This document shows positions 1 to 8,733 of a DNA stretch of 59,984 nucleotides, piece by piece. The notes under the pieces are model-generated. The model was not told where the DNA came from. It was given only the letters and a program-made list of their open reading frames with translations, and made no database searches. Numbering within the stretch: the first letter of the stretch is position 1; every line of letters starts with the position of its first letter. Made by a program: the position numbers and the translations under genes. Source of the DNA: CAYJNO01 sp964371715 (GTDB taxonomy: Bacteria; Bacillota_I; Bacilli_A; Erysipelotrichales; Erysipelotrichaceae); NCBI GenBank assembly GCA_964371715.1, contig CAYJNO010000011.1, positions 1 to 59,984 on the forward strand, given 5' to 3'.

Positions 1-4
1 ATTT

Positions 5-712
5 TTATTCTTTTTTATTACTTTTATCTTCCATATAACCAGCAGTAAAAATCGCAGCTGGTAATGCAATAATCATCACACTTATTATTGATGTAAACAT
101 AACAATAAATCTACCAATTACACTCTTTGGTACAATATCTCCATAACCAATTGTAGTAATTGTAATCATCATAAAATATAATGCATCAAAAAAATCATTG
201 AATAATTCTGGTTCAACAGTAAAAATTATTATCGAACATAAAAGCGTATATATTAGCGTAATATTACCTACTATACTTAACGCTTCTTTTTGCTTAATAA
301 AGATATTTAATATTTTTTTTATGCCTTTAGAATATTTAAATAATTTAATAAACCTTACAAATCTTAATGTTCTTAATAACTTAATAACTCTAAAGAAATT
401 TACAGAATCAAACAGTATACTTACACTTGATAAAATTGATATCAAATCTATTATTGCCATTGGCGTTTTAGCATATATAATATATGACTTATTGCCTTTA
501 TTTAATAAAGGTTTTGCTGCAATTAAATGCAGGATATAATCTAAGACAAATATAAAGATAATATAAATATCAATTACTAAAAATAATGGAGTTTGTTCCT
601 TAAACATTAAAGGAATAATACTTAAGATTATTGAAAATATAATTAATAATTTATAACTTTTAGTATAAATATTATTATCTATATATAAAAAATAAAATAT
701 TTTTTGTTGCAT
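5..712 (-). CDS. Voltage-gated-type potassium channel (six-TM, single pore)
   Basis: A 235-aa membrane protein with the layout of a 6-TM ion channel. The K+ selectivity filter TTIGYGD is at residues 186-192, between a pore helix and a final TM helix. A voltage-sensor-like S4 lies at about 105-126, with Arg108, Arg114, Arg117 and Arg120 spaced every three to six residues. Family knowledge: such tetrameric channels conduct K+ across the cytoplasmic membrane. There is no C-terminal RCK or cyclic-nucleotide domain; the protein stops soon after S6. An AGGAG ribosome site precedes the ATG at 712. Ion selectivity is confident; voltage gating is inferred. Confidence 0.9.
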   Translation of the reverse strand: MQQKIFYFLYIDNNIYTKSYKLLIIFSIILSIIPLMFKEQTPLFLVIDIYIIFIFVLDYILHLIAAKPLLNKGNKSYIIYAKTPMAIIDLISILSSVSILFDSVNFFRVIKLLRTLRFVRFIKLFKYSKGIKKILNIFIKQKEALSIVGNITLIYTLLCSIIIFTVEPELFNDFFDALYFMMITITTIGYGDIVPKSVIGRFIVMFTSIISVMIIALPAAIFTAGYMEDKSNKKE

Positions 713-770
713 ATTTATTCTCCTATGGTTTAATTTTTACATAATTATACTTTTAGCGCCATTAATATAA

Positions 771-808
771 TAAAACCAACTTAATTTGCACCTGCATTTT
801 AAGTTGGT
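771..808 (-). terminator. Rho-independent terminator after the 821-1864 gene
   Basis: A 10-bp inverted repeat (ACCAACTTAA / TTAAGTTGGT at 775-784 and 799-808) is followed on the minus strand by TTTTA. It lies just past the stop of the amidase gene. Confidence 0.7.
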
Positions 809-820
809 CTTTTATATTTA

Positions 821-1864
821 CTATTTGAAGTCGTTAAATGAATAACTATAAATTGTATCAAAATCACCATGCACTGTAACATCTAAACTTAAAGTTTCTA
901 AGTTATAAACAACAGACCATTGAGTAGTGTCTTGTTTTACACTTTCTAATAACGCTAATGCTTCATCTTCATTAAGTTGTCCATTTTCAGTATTTAACGT
1001 TTCTTCTAAAATTTCAAAACGATCATGACCATGTCCAAATCCATATACTTCTTCACTTATCATAAAGTTAGTTAAAAATTGGTTTTCACCTTCTTCTTTT
1101 CTAATTACATTTATTTCATTTTCAACATATTCAATAACTGCACTATTTCCTTCTTTATCTACTATTTGGAAATGATATGCTGAATTTGCTGAAGCATGCA
1201 TGTCATATGCTTCGAATAATGCTATTGCTTCTTCTACATTTTGTGCTTTATCTAGTACAAGTCTCATCATTGAAGTAGTAGTTAAATCTGGCTTATCAGT
1301 ATCTTGATTTGTAGCTTCATCTTTGATTAATAATACTGCTATTGCTAAACCTTTCTCATTCATTCCATCCATCATTACATATGGAGCGGCTAAAGCCATT
1401 GCTTTTTGCATAATAGACAGTGATTCTTGGTTTACTTCAATACCAATAACATTTGCATTTGCAATACTTATAGACTTATATCCTTCTTCAGGACTTGTAA
1501 ACATAACCATAGATGGTACTGGATCTAAATCATAGTTTCTACCAAATAAGTACTGATTACTATCATTTTCAGCTAAGAATGTACTACAACCAAAGTCAGG
1601 TATATTAAATTCAATTGGTAACCCTTTTAATATTTTATCAATTAAAAAGTTTGTTAATTCTGCATCTGTACTAGCCCCTCCATTTGCAATTAACTCATCT
1701 AAAGCATAATCATGTGCAAAGTGTGCTTCATATAATCCATATTCATCAATTTGTTTAATTGATAAAATAGTTTGTATCTCTTTTCTAAACATGAATAATA
1801 AACTTGAAATTAACACTATTACTAAGACAAGTAATATAATTAATATTTTTTTGAATACTTTCAT
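821..1864 (-). CDS. Membrane-anchored linear-amide C-N hydrolase (Ntn-hydrolase, C45/AAT-like)
   Basis: A 347-aa protein with an N-terminal membrane anchor (residues about 5-26). The hydrolase domain begins at Cys93 (motif FGCSTF), followed by FGRNYDLDP at 107-115. This is the nucleophile and Arg/Asp pattern of the acyl-CoA:6-APA acyltransferase / choloylglycine hydrolase superfamily. In that family an autocatalytic cut exposes the Cys as N-terminal nucleophile; the 92-residue leader would be removed or would tether the enzyme outside the cell. The substrate (bile salt, N-acyl amino acid or peptide amide) cannot be told. Strong SD (AGGAGG) before ATG 1864. A cytosolic paralogue lies at 19244-20233. 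Confidence 0.8.
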   Translation of the reverse strand: MKVFKKILIILLVLVIVLISSLLFMFRKEIQTILSIKQIDEYGLYEAHFAHDYALDELIANGGASTDAELTNFLIDKILKGLPIEFNIPDFGCSTFLAENDSNQYLFGRNYDLDPVPSMVMFTSPEEGYKSISIANANVIGIEVNQESLSIMQKAMALAAPYVMMDGMNEKGLAIAVLLIKDEATNQDTDKPDLTTTSMMRLVLDKAQNVEEAIALFEAYDMHASANSAYHFQIVDKEGNSAVIEYVENEINVIRKEEGENQFLTNFMISEEVYGFGHGHDRFEILEETLNTENGQLNEDEALALLESVKQDTTQWSVVYNLETLSLDVTVHGDFDTIYSYSFNDFK

Positions 1865-1892
1865 AAATCCTCCTAATTTACATAACTTAATT

Positions 1893-1920
1893 ATTATATC
1901 AATTATATTTTGATTGTCAA
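1893..1920 (-). promoter_or_regulatory. Promoter for the 821-1864 amidase gene
   Basis: The minus strand has TTGACA (1915-1920), a 16-bp spacer and TATAAT (1893-1898), about 30 bp upstream of the start codon. Confidence 0.65.
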
Positions 1921-1963
1921 ATTATTTTTTTCATATAAATAAAGTCATTCTGAAATATAAATA

Positions 1964-1974
1964 TATGCTATAAT
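1964..1974 (+). promoter_or_regulatory. Extended -10 promoter of tmcAL
   Basis: TATGCTATAAT is an extended -10 element (TG-N-TATAAT) only 16 bp before the ATG at 1991, so the transcript leader is very short. No clear -35 is seen. Confidence 0.55.
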
Positions 1975-1990
1975 TACGTGGGTGAATAAA

Positions 1991-3091
1991 ATGAAAATAT
2001 GTGGAATAATTGTAGAATATAATCCATTACATAATGGACATATCTATCATATAAAAAAAGCTAGAGAAATAACAAAGTGTGATATCTTAATCGCAGTAAT
2101 GTCAGGAAACTTTGTACAACGTGGTGAAGTTAGTATTATCGATAAATGGAGACGTGCAAAAGCTGCAATTGAAAATGAAGTTGATTTAGTTGTTGAACTA
2201 CCTTATATCTATGCTGTTCAAAGTGCAAGTCAATTTGCAAATGCAGCTATTGATATTTTAAAACTATTGAAAGTTAACTATATAGTTTTTGGAAGTGAAT
2301 GTAATAATCTAGAAAATCTAACAGATATTGCTGATATAAATATAAGTGTTGATCATTTAAAAGAAAATTTAAAACAAGGTAATAGTTTTGTTAAGTCATA
2401 TGGTTTATTACAAGGTGAATTTAATCCTAATGATATATTAGGTGTCGCTTATTTAAAAGCACTTAAAGGCACGAATATAACACCATTTACTATTAAAAGA
2501 ACAAATGGATACCATGATGAAGAAATATCATCTGATATCGCTAGTGCAACAAGCATTAGAAAAGCTATCTTCGATAATAAACCTTATGAGCATGCAACTG
2601 TAATGAATTTTGAATATGCCAATTCAAATGTTTATTATTTTGATTATTTAAAACTATTATTAAATACACTAGATAAGGATTATTTAAAAAATATTTTTCT
2701 TGTAAGTGAAGGTATTGAAACTCATTTAATTAAATGTATTAAAGCAACTGATAATTATCATGACTTTATATCTTTAGCAATAACTAGAAGATATACTAAG
2801 GCAAGAATTCAACGTGTATGTATGCATATTATTAATCAAGTTACAAAAGATGAAGTAAATAATCTTTCTAATATTAACTATATAAGACCATTAGCTTTTA
2901 ATAGCATAGGTCAAAACTATTTAAAGCAAATAAAAGAAGATGTTTTAATTGCTAGTGATTTTTCAAAAATGCCAAAAGATTATCGTGAATTGGAACTTAA
3001 AACAACATTTACTTATACTTCAATGTTAAAAATGCCATATAAAAAAGAAGTTCTACAGCGAGAACTTCAAGGCCCAATTATTATTAAATAG
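1991..3091 (+). CDS. tmcAL: tRNA(Met) cytidine acetate ligase TmcAL (YlbM family)
   Basis: A 366-aa nucleotidyltransferase-fold protein. The start of the domain has EYNPLHNGHIYHI, containing the HxGH nucleotide-binding motif, followed by VMSGNFVQRGE, which is characteristic of YlbM/TmcAL. Family knowledge: the enzyme activates acetate with ATP and acetylates the wobble cytidine (ac4C34) of elongator tRNA-Met. The ATG at 1991 is chosen over an in-frame GTG at 1982 because GGTGA, a ribosome site, overlaps that GTG. Slightly shorter than the usual ~400 aa. Converges on the next gene with an 8-bp tail overlap. Confidence 0.93.
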   Translation: MKICGIIVEYNPLHNGHIYHIKKAREITKCDILIAVMSGNFVQRGEVSIIDKWRRAKAAIENEVDLVVELPYIYAVQSASQFANAAIDILKLLKVNYIVFGSECNNLENLTDIADINISVDHLKENLKQGNSFVKSYGLLQGEFNPNDILGVAYLKALKGTNITPFTIKRTNGYHDEEISSDIASATSIRKAIFDNKPYEHATVMNFEYANSNVYYFDYLKLLLNTLDKDYLKNIFLVSEGIETHLIKCIKATDNYHDFISLAITRRYTKARIQRVCMHIINQVTKDEVNNLSNINYIRPLAFNSIGQNYLKQIKEDVLIASDFSKMPKDYRELELKTTFTYTSMLKMPYKKEVLQRELQGPIIIK

Positions 3092-3923
3092 TTTCTATAA
3101 ATTTAAATATATCTAAATATACTAATTCATAGTTTTCATTTAGTATTTCATGTCTTAAAGTAGGATATTCAATTGATTCAATATTTGAGTATCCTGCTTT
3201 TTTTAATGTATTTATTGAATCATTTAAACCTTTTATACCACCTATCATTGGATCATCTTGTCCAGATAAAAATAGTATTGGTAATTTTGTGTTTACATTA
3301 GCATAACAGCTAATATCATGCATTTGTACTAGCCCTTTTAATATTGTTAAATATCCATTTACATTTAATGTCATACCACAATATTTATCTTTTTTATATT
3401 CACTAACATTCATTGGATTCTTAGATAGCCAAGCTAAGTCTTTATATTTTCTATCTGCATTTTTAAATAATAATTTACTAATCCAATTTAATTTTTTATC
3501 ATCCATATTAAATACTCTAAGTGTATTTAATAACATAATACCAAATTTTGAATTATTATCAAAAAATGGTGAACCAGAAAGAATAATCCCATCTAATTCA
3601 TGGCTATATCTTTGTAAATAGCACCTAGCCATAATTGAACCCATACTATGGCCAAACAATATTATTTTAGCATGAGGATAACGCTCTTTCAAAATACATG
3701 TATATTGATAGGCTTCATCAACCATTTCATCAAAACTCTTTGTGATTGTTCCAAGATTATCACTGCTTACTCCATGACCATTATGATCATGTATAATACT
3801 TGCAATATTTTTTAAAGCTAAATTTTTTTGTAACCTTCTATATCGACCTTTATGGTCTTGCATACCATGTAGTATTTGAACTACATATTGTGGGTTTTCT
3901 ACTTCAGTTAAGATATATTTCAT
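3084..3923 (-). CDS. Alpha/beta hydrolase, monoacylglycerol lipase/lysophospholipase type
   Basis: About 279 aa of serine-hydrolase fold. The nucleophile elbow is GHSMGS, with a likely acid Asp in LSGQDDPM and the catalytic His in TLRHEILNE near the C terminus; HGMQDHKGRY near the N terminus resembles the oxyanion region of the Hydrolase_4 (PldB-like) family. Likely a cytosolic esterase for monoacylglycerols or lysophospholipids; the substrate is inferred. ATG 3923 is preferred to TTG 3935 because GGTGA sits just upstream. That site overlaps the end of the upstream CPBP gene, so translation is probably coupled. Confidence 0.85.
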   Translation of the reverse strand: MKYILTEVENPQYVVQILHGMQDHKGRYRRLQKNLALKNIASIIHDHNGHGVSSDNLGTITKSFDEMVDEAYQYTCILKERYPHAKIILFGHSMGSIMARCYLQRYSHELDGIILSGSPFFDNNSKFGIMLLNTLRVFNMDDKKLNWISKLLFKNADRKYKDLAWLSKNPMNVSEYKKDKYCGMTLNVNGYLTILKGLVQMHDISCYANVNTKLPILFLSGQDDPMIGGIKGLNDSINTLKKAGYSNIESIEYPTLRHEILNENYELVYLDIFKFIETI

Positions 3924-3928
3924 TAATT

Positions 3929-4885
3929 TCACCAATTAGCATTCATAATAAATGTAAGAACACTTTCATAATAAAAATCTTTAAATATAAATAAAGCAAT
4001 TACTATATAAGTTAAAACAATAAAAAATCTAGAAAATAACATATTAATTAATTTTTTAGTTGCAGGTTCATATGGAATATTAACTTTCTCAGGTTTAACT
4101 ACAACTAATAAATAAAGAGCAATTAAATAAACTAAACCTAGTCCTAAGACAATATACAAATAATATTCAGCAATATAAAGTGAGGCAATCATTATTAAAA
4201 CATTATGTAATATATGAATTATCATACCTACTAAAAAACTACTGTATCTAAGTGTAACTATACATAGAAAATAAGAAAATAAAAATGCTGGTATTACTTC
4301 TAAAAGATTAAAATGTAACATTGCACTTAATATTGAAACTGCTATTATTCCAAACCTTAAACCATATCCTGTTAAAAATTTTAACATTATTCCTCTAAAA
4401 ACATATTCCTCAATTATTGTAAGAAAAATAATAGAGATTAGTGCAACAATAAATGTTGTACTCTCCGAATATAAATAATTAAAACCTATAGGTAATAATA
4501 GCACTGGTTCAACTGGTAATACAATTGTAATTAATGATACTAAAAATGTTCCAAATAAATTGATTGCTATTCCAAGTATAAATAGGTTAAACCATTCAAA
4601 CTTTCCCATTTCTTTGATAAAGCTAAAATTTTTAAATTCTAGTTTATTCGCCCTTTTAAAGATACCGAAAAGAAAAATTGAAATTAAACTAATTAAACTA
4701 ACAATAACCAATGTACTTACATCACTGGGATTTAAAACTGTAAAACTTGTAATAATATCTGTAATATCGTCGATGAAAAATAATAGAGCTCCAATAAAAA
4801 AGCTGTATAAAAAAACAACTAGAGTGAAACCTCTAATTTTCTTTTTTACTTGGTCTATTGTCATCGTTATTCTAACTTCTTGCAA
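3929..4885 (-). CDS. CPBP-family intramembrane metalloprotease
   Basis: About 318 aa with eight or so hydrophobic helices. The CPBP (CAAX protease / bacteriocin-processing, formerly Abi) motif EEYVFRG is present, with later metal-ligand candidates in MLHFNLLE and HILHN. Members cleave prenylated proteins or peptides within the membrane; here the substrate is unknown. The start is put at TTG 4885 because AAAGGAG lies 8 nt upstream; an ATG lies seven codons further in. It ends in TGA, one of only three UGA stops in the window, at a junction overlapping the ribosome site of the lipase gene. Confidence 0.85.
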   Translation of the reverse strand: MQEVRITMTIDQVKKKIRGFTLVVFLYSFFIGALLFFIDDITDIITSFTVLNPSDVSTLVIVSLISLISIFLFGIFKRANKLEFKNFSFIKEMGKFEWFNLFILGIAINLFGTFLVSLITIVLPVEPVLLLPIGFNYLYSESTTFIVALISIIFLTIIEEYVFRGIMLKFLTGYGLRFGIIAVSILSAMLHFNLLEVIPAFLFSYFLCIVTLRYSSFLVGMIIHILHNVLIMIASLYIAEYYLYIVLGLGLVYLIALYLLVVVKPEKVNIPYEPATKKLINMLFSRFFIVLTYIVIALFIFKDFYYESVLTFIMNANW

Positions 4886-4964
4886 AATAAAAACTCCTTT
4901 ATATAAATTAATTATGACATCAATTATTATTTTTTGCAAATTTTAAAAAGTAATTGACTCAAAT

Positions 4965-4993
4965 GAAAAAGTGAGTATTAATATAACTCACTT
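4965..4993 (-). terminator. Terminator after galM
   Basis: The inverted repeat AAGTGAGT / ACTCACTT (4969-4976, 4986-4993) has an 9-nt AT loop and is followed by TTTC on the minus strand. Confidence 0.65.
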
Positions 4994-5001
4994 TAAATTA
5001 T

Positions 5002-5958
5002 TTATTCGTAAACAAATCTAATGCGGTGCACATATTTTTGTTTAGGTTTTAAAATTGGACTATTATGATTTTCATAATTTATACTATTTGGATATGCTTG
5101 ACTTTCAAAACAGATTCCACTTCTTGGTATATAAGTTTCATTATTTTTTCCAACTTGATTATGTAAAAAGTTCCCTGTATAAATATGCATATTTTCCATA
5201 TCCGTATATACTTTCATTAGGCGATCATCCATTCTTAATGAGGCTTTATGTCTCATTCCTGATGTATTTAAACAGTAATTATGATCTAATCCTTTTCCTA
5301 ATAAAATTTGAGGATGCATTGAAGCTAATGCGGTTTTAATATCCTTGAATTTCTTAAAGTTAAATGGTGTATTTTCAACATCAAAAGTTGTTTCTAAAGT
5401 TAGACCATTTTCATCAATTTCACCTACTTTATCAGCATTAATGTAAAGTTCATGGTTCTCTATTGTACCTTTACCAGCTAAGTTAAAATATGAATGGTTA
5501 GTAAGACTACATAATGTAGTTTTATTTGTTGTAGCTTCAAACCTTACCTCTAATCCATTATCTACTAGTATATAATGAATAATAATATCTAAGTCACCAG
5601 GAAACCCATCATCCATATCATTCATTGTATAGAAACAACTAATACGATCACTTTCCTTAATTATTTTAAACATTTTAGTATCAAGTCCGTTTATACCACC
5701 ATGTAAGCAATTTGGATCATTATTAATGTCTAATTGATATGTTTCATCTTCAAGCGTAAATGTTCCATTAGCAATTCTATTTGCTACACGACCTACAGTT
5801 TGGCCAATATATTTACCTTCATTTTTATATTTTTCTACATCAAAAAATCCTAATACAACATCTGTATCATATTTTTTTACATAAATAGAGGTAATTGTTG
5901 CACCATAATCAAGTACTTCAACAACTAAAAAATCATTCTCAATTTGATAAGTTTGCAT
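5002..5958 (-). CDS. galM: Aldose 1-epimerase (galactose mutarotase)
   Basis: A 318-aa protein with the galactose-mutarotase signatures: NHSYFNLAG holding the catalytic His, CLHGG earlier, and FESQAYPNSIN near the C terminus holding the catalytic Glu. It interconverts alpha and beta anomers of hexoses in the cytosol. No galK/galT is nearby; it sits alone downstream of relA, so the sugar served is not shown by context. SD AAAGGAG precedes ATG 5958. Confidence 0.93.
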   Translation of the reverse strand: MQTYQIENDFLVVEVLDYGATITSIYVKKYDTDVVLGFFDVEKYKNEGKYIGQTVGRVANRIANGTFTLEDETYQLDINNDPNCLHGGINGLDTKMFKIIKESDRISCFYTMNDMDDGFPGDLDIIIHYILVDNGLEVRFEATTNKTTLCSLTNHSYFNLAGKGTIENHELYINADKVGEIDENGLTLETTFDVENTPFNFKKFKDIKTALASMHPQILLGKGLDHNYCLNTSGMRHKASLRMDDRLMKVYTDMENMHIYTGNFLHNQVGKNNETYIPRSGICFESQAYPNSINYENHNSPILKPKQKYVHRIRFVYE

Positions 5959-5970
5959 AATTTTCTCCTT

Positions 5971-8175
5971 TTATTTTATAACTCTAATTACTGAATTTAC
6001 ATCTTCTATTTTACGAAGATTTGTAATTACTAAATTTAAATGTTCTAAATCTTCAACTTGAATTGTTGTTTTAGTATTAACAGTTAAACTTTCATAGTTA
6101 ACTACACTATTAATAGCAATAATATTTGCCTTATATTGTCCTAAGACAGTTATAATATCTGATAATAATAAATTACGATTGCGAGAGTGTATTTCAATAT
6201 TTGCTGAATATTTAGTATTACTTCTTTCATCGTCCCAACTAACATCAATCAAACGATTTTGTTGACTAATAATATTTGGACAATCATCACGATGAATCTT
6301 AACTCCTTCACCAGTACTTACTAATCCAACTATATTATCTCCATAGATAGGAGAACAACAGTTTGATAATTTTAACTTCATCGACTCAATTCCACCTACC
6401 TTGATTCCTGTATTAGAAATAGGTTTAATTGTTTTTCTTTTATCATTAATTGATTTTTCTAAGGTTTCAATATCAACTCCAATCTTTTTTGTCTTACTAA
6501 TTTTAGTAATAATAGATTGTAAAGATATTGATTTTACAGCAATAGCATACATAAAATCAACATAATTTGATAATTGATATTGTGAAAATATAGACTCTAG
6601 TTTTTTAGAATCCATATGTTCTACAGGATCTAGATTACGTTTTTTCAACTCATCTCTTAACATTGATTCACCTGTTTTTACATATTCAGCTTTTGATTCT
6701 TGTTCTTTTTTAGAGATAAATGCTCTAATTTTATTTTTGGCATGATTTGTTTTTACAAACTTCAACCAATCCTCACTTGGTGTTGAATTCTTATTTGTTC
6801 TAAGTTCTACAACATCACCTGTTTTCAGTTTTGTATTTATTGGGACTAAGGTATCATTAACTAAAGCACCAATAGTGTTATGACCAACTTCAGTGTGAAT
6901 ACGATAAGCAAAGTCAATTGGTGTTGCCCCATTTGGTAAATCTATTACTCTACCTTTTGGTGTCATTACATAAACATTGGCTTCAAAAACATCTTTAGTT
7001 AGTGTATCCATGTAACTTTTTGGATTTCCAACATTGTAATCTTCTGTAATGCTTATTAACTCTTTAAACCATGATAAGCGTTCTTCAATTTCTTTTTGTT
7101 CCACTTTAGCATCATATTTAGAGTTTTCTTTATAATGCCAATGAGCAGCAATACCTTTTTCAGCAACAGAATCCATGTTTTCAGTTCTAATTTGTACTTC
7201 AAAAAAATGTCCTGATGAATCAAGAACTGTAGTATGTAAAGATTGATACATGTTCATTTTTGGTACTGCAATATAATCTTTTAATCTTCCAGGAATTGGT
7301 CGATAAGATGCATGAATATACCCAAGGATTTCATAACAATTCAATTCTGATTCTGTAATAATTCTAATTGCTAATAGATCTAAAATCTCAGCAAAGCGTT
7401 TATTTTTAGTAGTCATTTTTTTATAGATACTATAAATATGTTTTGATCTTCCAAATGCTCTAAACTTAATATTCTGTCTAGACAAAATACGTGAGATTTC
7501 AGCAATCATTGAATTAATTTGTTCATCTCTCTCAACTTTTTTTGCTTCTAATTGTTTTGCAATTGCATAATATTCTTCTGTATTTATATAATAAAAACTT
7601 AAATCTTCAAGTTCATTTTTTATTTCACTAATCCCAAGTCTATGAGCAATTGGTGCATAGACATCTAAGGTTTCTTGTGCGATTTTCTTTTGTTTTTCAG
7701 GTTTCATAAACTTTAAAGTACGCATATTATGTAACCTATCAACTAACTTTATTAATATTACTCTAACATCTTTAGCCATAGCAATAAATATTTTACGATG
7801 GTTAGCTGCTTGATATTCTTTTTCATCTTTAAATTCAAGATTACCAATTTTGGTAACAGCTTCAACAAGATTAGATATTTCTTCACTAAATTCATTAGCT
7901 AATGTTTCTTTACTAACTCCACAATCTTCGCATACATCATGTAGTAAACCAGCAGCAATTGTCGAAGGTCCAGATCTTAATAATGTTAGTTCATAAGCAA
8001 CAGATACTAAATGAACAAAGTATGGTTCACCACTTTTACGAAATTGTTCACTATGAAAACGTTGTGCAAACTGATATGCTTTTTCAATCAAAGCTAGCGA
8101 ATCAGGATTCACAATATATTTTTTTATTTCTAAAAATAGTTCTTCATGCGTGATATTCTTTTTATGGTTATCCAT
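5971..8175 (-). CDS. relA: Bifunctional (p)ppGpp synthetase/hydrolase
   Basis: A 734-aa Rel of usual length. The HD hydrolase domain has HDVCED at 79-84. The synthetase domain carries GRLKDYIAVPK; its RxKD motif is the version linked to bifunctional Rel enzymes. EVQIRT follows, then a TGS domain (VYVMTPKGRVIDLP) and a C-terminal ACT domain. It makes and degrades the stringent-response alarmone. Its place after recJ and apt is a conserved Bacillota arrangement. Ribosome site weak (AGAAAG). Confidence 0.97.
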   Translation of the reverse strand: MDNHKKNITHEELFLEIKKYIVNPDSLALIEKAYQFAQRFHSEQFRKSGEPYFVHLVSVAYELTLLRSGPSTIAAGLLHDVCEDCGVSKETLANEFSEEISNLVEAVTKIGNLEFKDEKEYQAANHRKIFIAMAKDVRVILIKLVDRLHNMRTLKFMKPEKQKKIAQETLDVYAPIAHRLGISEIKNELEDLSFYYINTEEYYAIAKQLEAKKVERDEQINSMIAEISRILSRQNIKFRAFGRSKHIYSIYKKMTTKNKRFAEILDLLAIRIITESELNCYEILGYIHASYRPIPGRLKDYIAVPKMNMYQSLHTTVLDSSGHFFEVQIRTENMDSVAEKGIAAHWHYKENSKYDAKVEQKEIEERLSWFKELISITEDYNVGNPKSYMDTLTKDVFEANVYVMTPKGRVIDLPNGATPIDFAYRIHTEVGHNTIGALVNDTLVPINTKLKTGDVVELRTNKNSTPSEDWLKFVKTNHAKNKIRAFISKKEQESKAEYVKTGESMLRDELKKRNLDPVEHMDSKKLESIFSQYQLSNYVDFMYAIAVKSISLQSIITKISKTKKIGVDIETLEKSINDKRKTIKPISNTGIKVGGIESMKLKLSNCCSPIYGDNIVGLVSTGEGVKIHRDDCPNIISQQNRLIDVSWDDERSNTKYSANIEIHSRNRNLLLSDIITVLGQYKANIIAINSVVNYESLTVNTKTTIQVEDLEHLNLVITNLRKIEDVNSVIRVIK

Positions 8176-8190
8176 ACTTTATCTTTCTAA

Positions 8191-8703
8191 TTAATATTTT
8201 AAAATTGAGAATACATTATAATTTTTTAATAGCTCTCTACCTTTTAACTCTTCAAGCTCAATTAAAAAAGCACAACCTACAATTTCTCCACCTAATTTTT
8301 CTACTAATTTTACAGTAGCTTCAACTGTTCCACCAGTAGCTAATAGGTCATCAACAAATAAAACTCTTTGACCTTTTTTAATTGAATCAGAGTGCATATG
8401 TAATTCATTTGAACCATATTCTAAATCATATTTATAACTAACAGTCTCACGAGGTAATTTACCTGGTTTTCTAACTGGAACAAACCCAATCTCTAAGTTG
8501 TTAGCAACAGGACATCCGAAAATGAATCCTCTACTTTCAGGGCCTACTATTACATCAGCATTAACGCTTTTTGCAAATTCTTCTATTTGTTTATTCGCAT
8601 AATTAAAAGCCTTACCATCATTCATTAGTGGTGTAATATCTCTAAATAAAATCCCATCTATTGGGAAGTCTTTTATCTCTGCAATATAATCTTTTAAATT
8701 CAT
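8191..8703 (-). CDS. apt: Adenine phosphoribosyltransferase
   Basis: 170 aa, the normal length. The PRPP-binding motif VLFVDDLLATGGT and the adenine-recognition region GPESRGFIFG are intact. It converts adenine plus PRPP to AMP in purine salvage. It sits between recJ and relA, 15 bp before relA, with an AAGGAG ribosome site. A product of one operon with its neighbours is likely. Confidence 0.96.
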   Translation of the reverse strand: MNLKDYIAEIKDFPIDGILFRDITPLMNDGKAFNYANKQIEEFAKSVNADVIVGPESRGFIFGCPVANNLEIGFVPVRKPGKLPRETVSYKYDLEYGSNELHMHSDSIKKGQRVLFVDDLLATGGTVEATVKLVEKLGGEIVGCAFLIELEELKGRELLKNYNVFSILKY

Positions 8704-8733
8704 TTTAATTCTCCTTATTATTCTATTATAATC

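Noticed and set aside
3929..3931. UGA read as Trp (genetic code 4)
   Set aside because: Conserved genes use TGG for Trp and have no internal TGA. Reading through the three TGA stops adds only a few unconserved residues each.
4560..4946. Plus-strand ORF of 128 codons
   Set aside because: Shadow of the CPBP protease gene; no ribosome site and biased composition.
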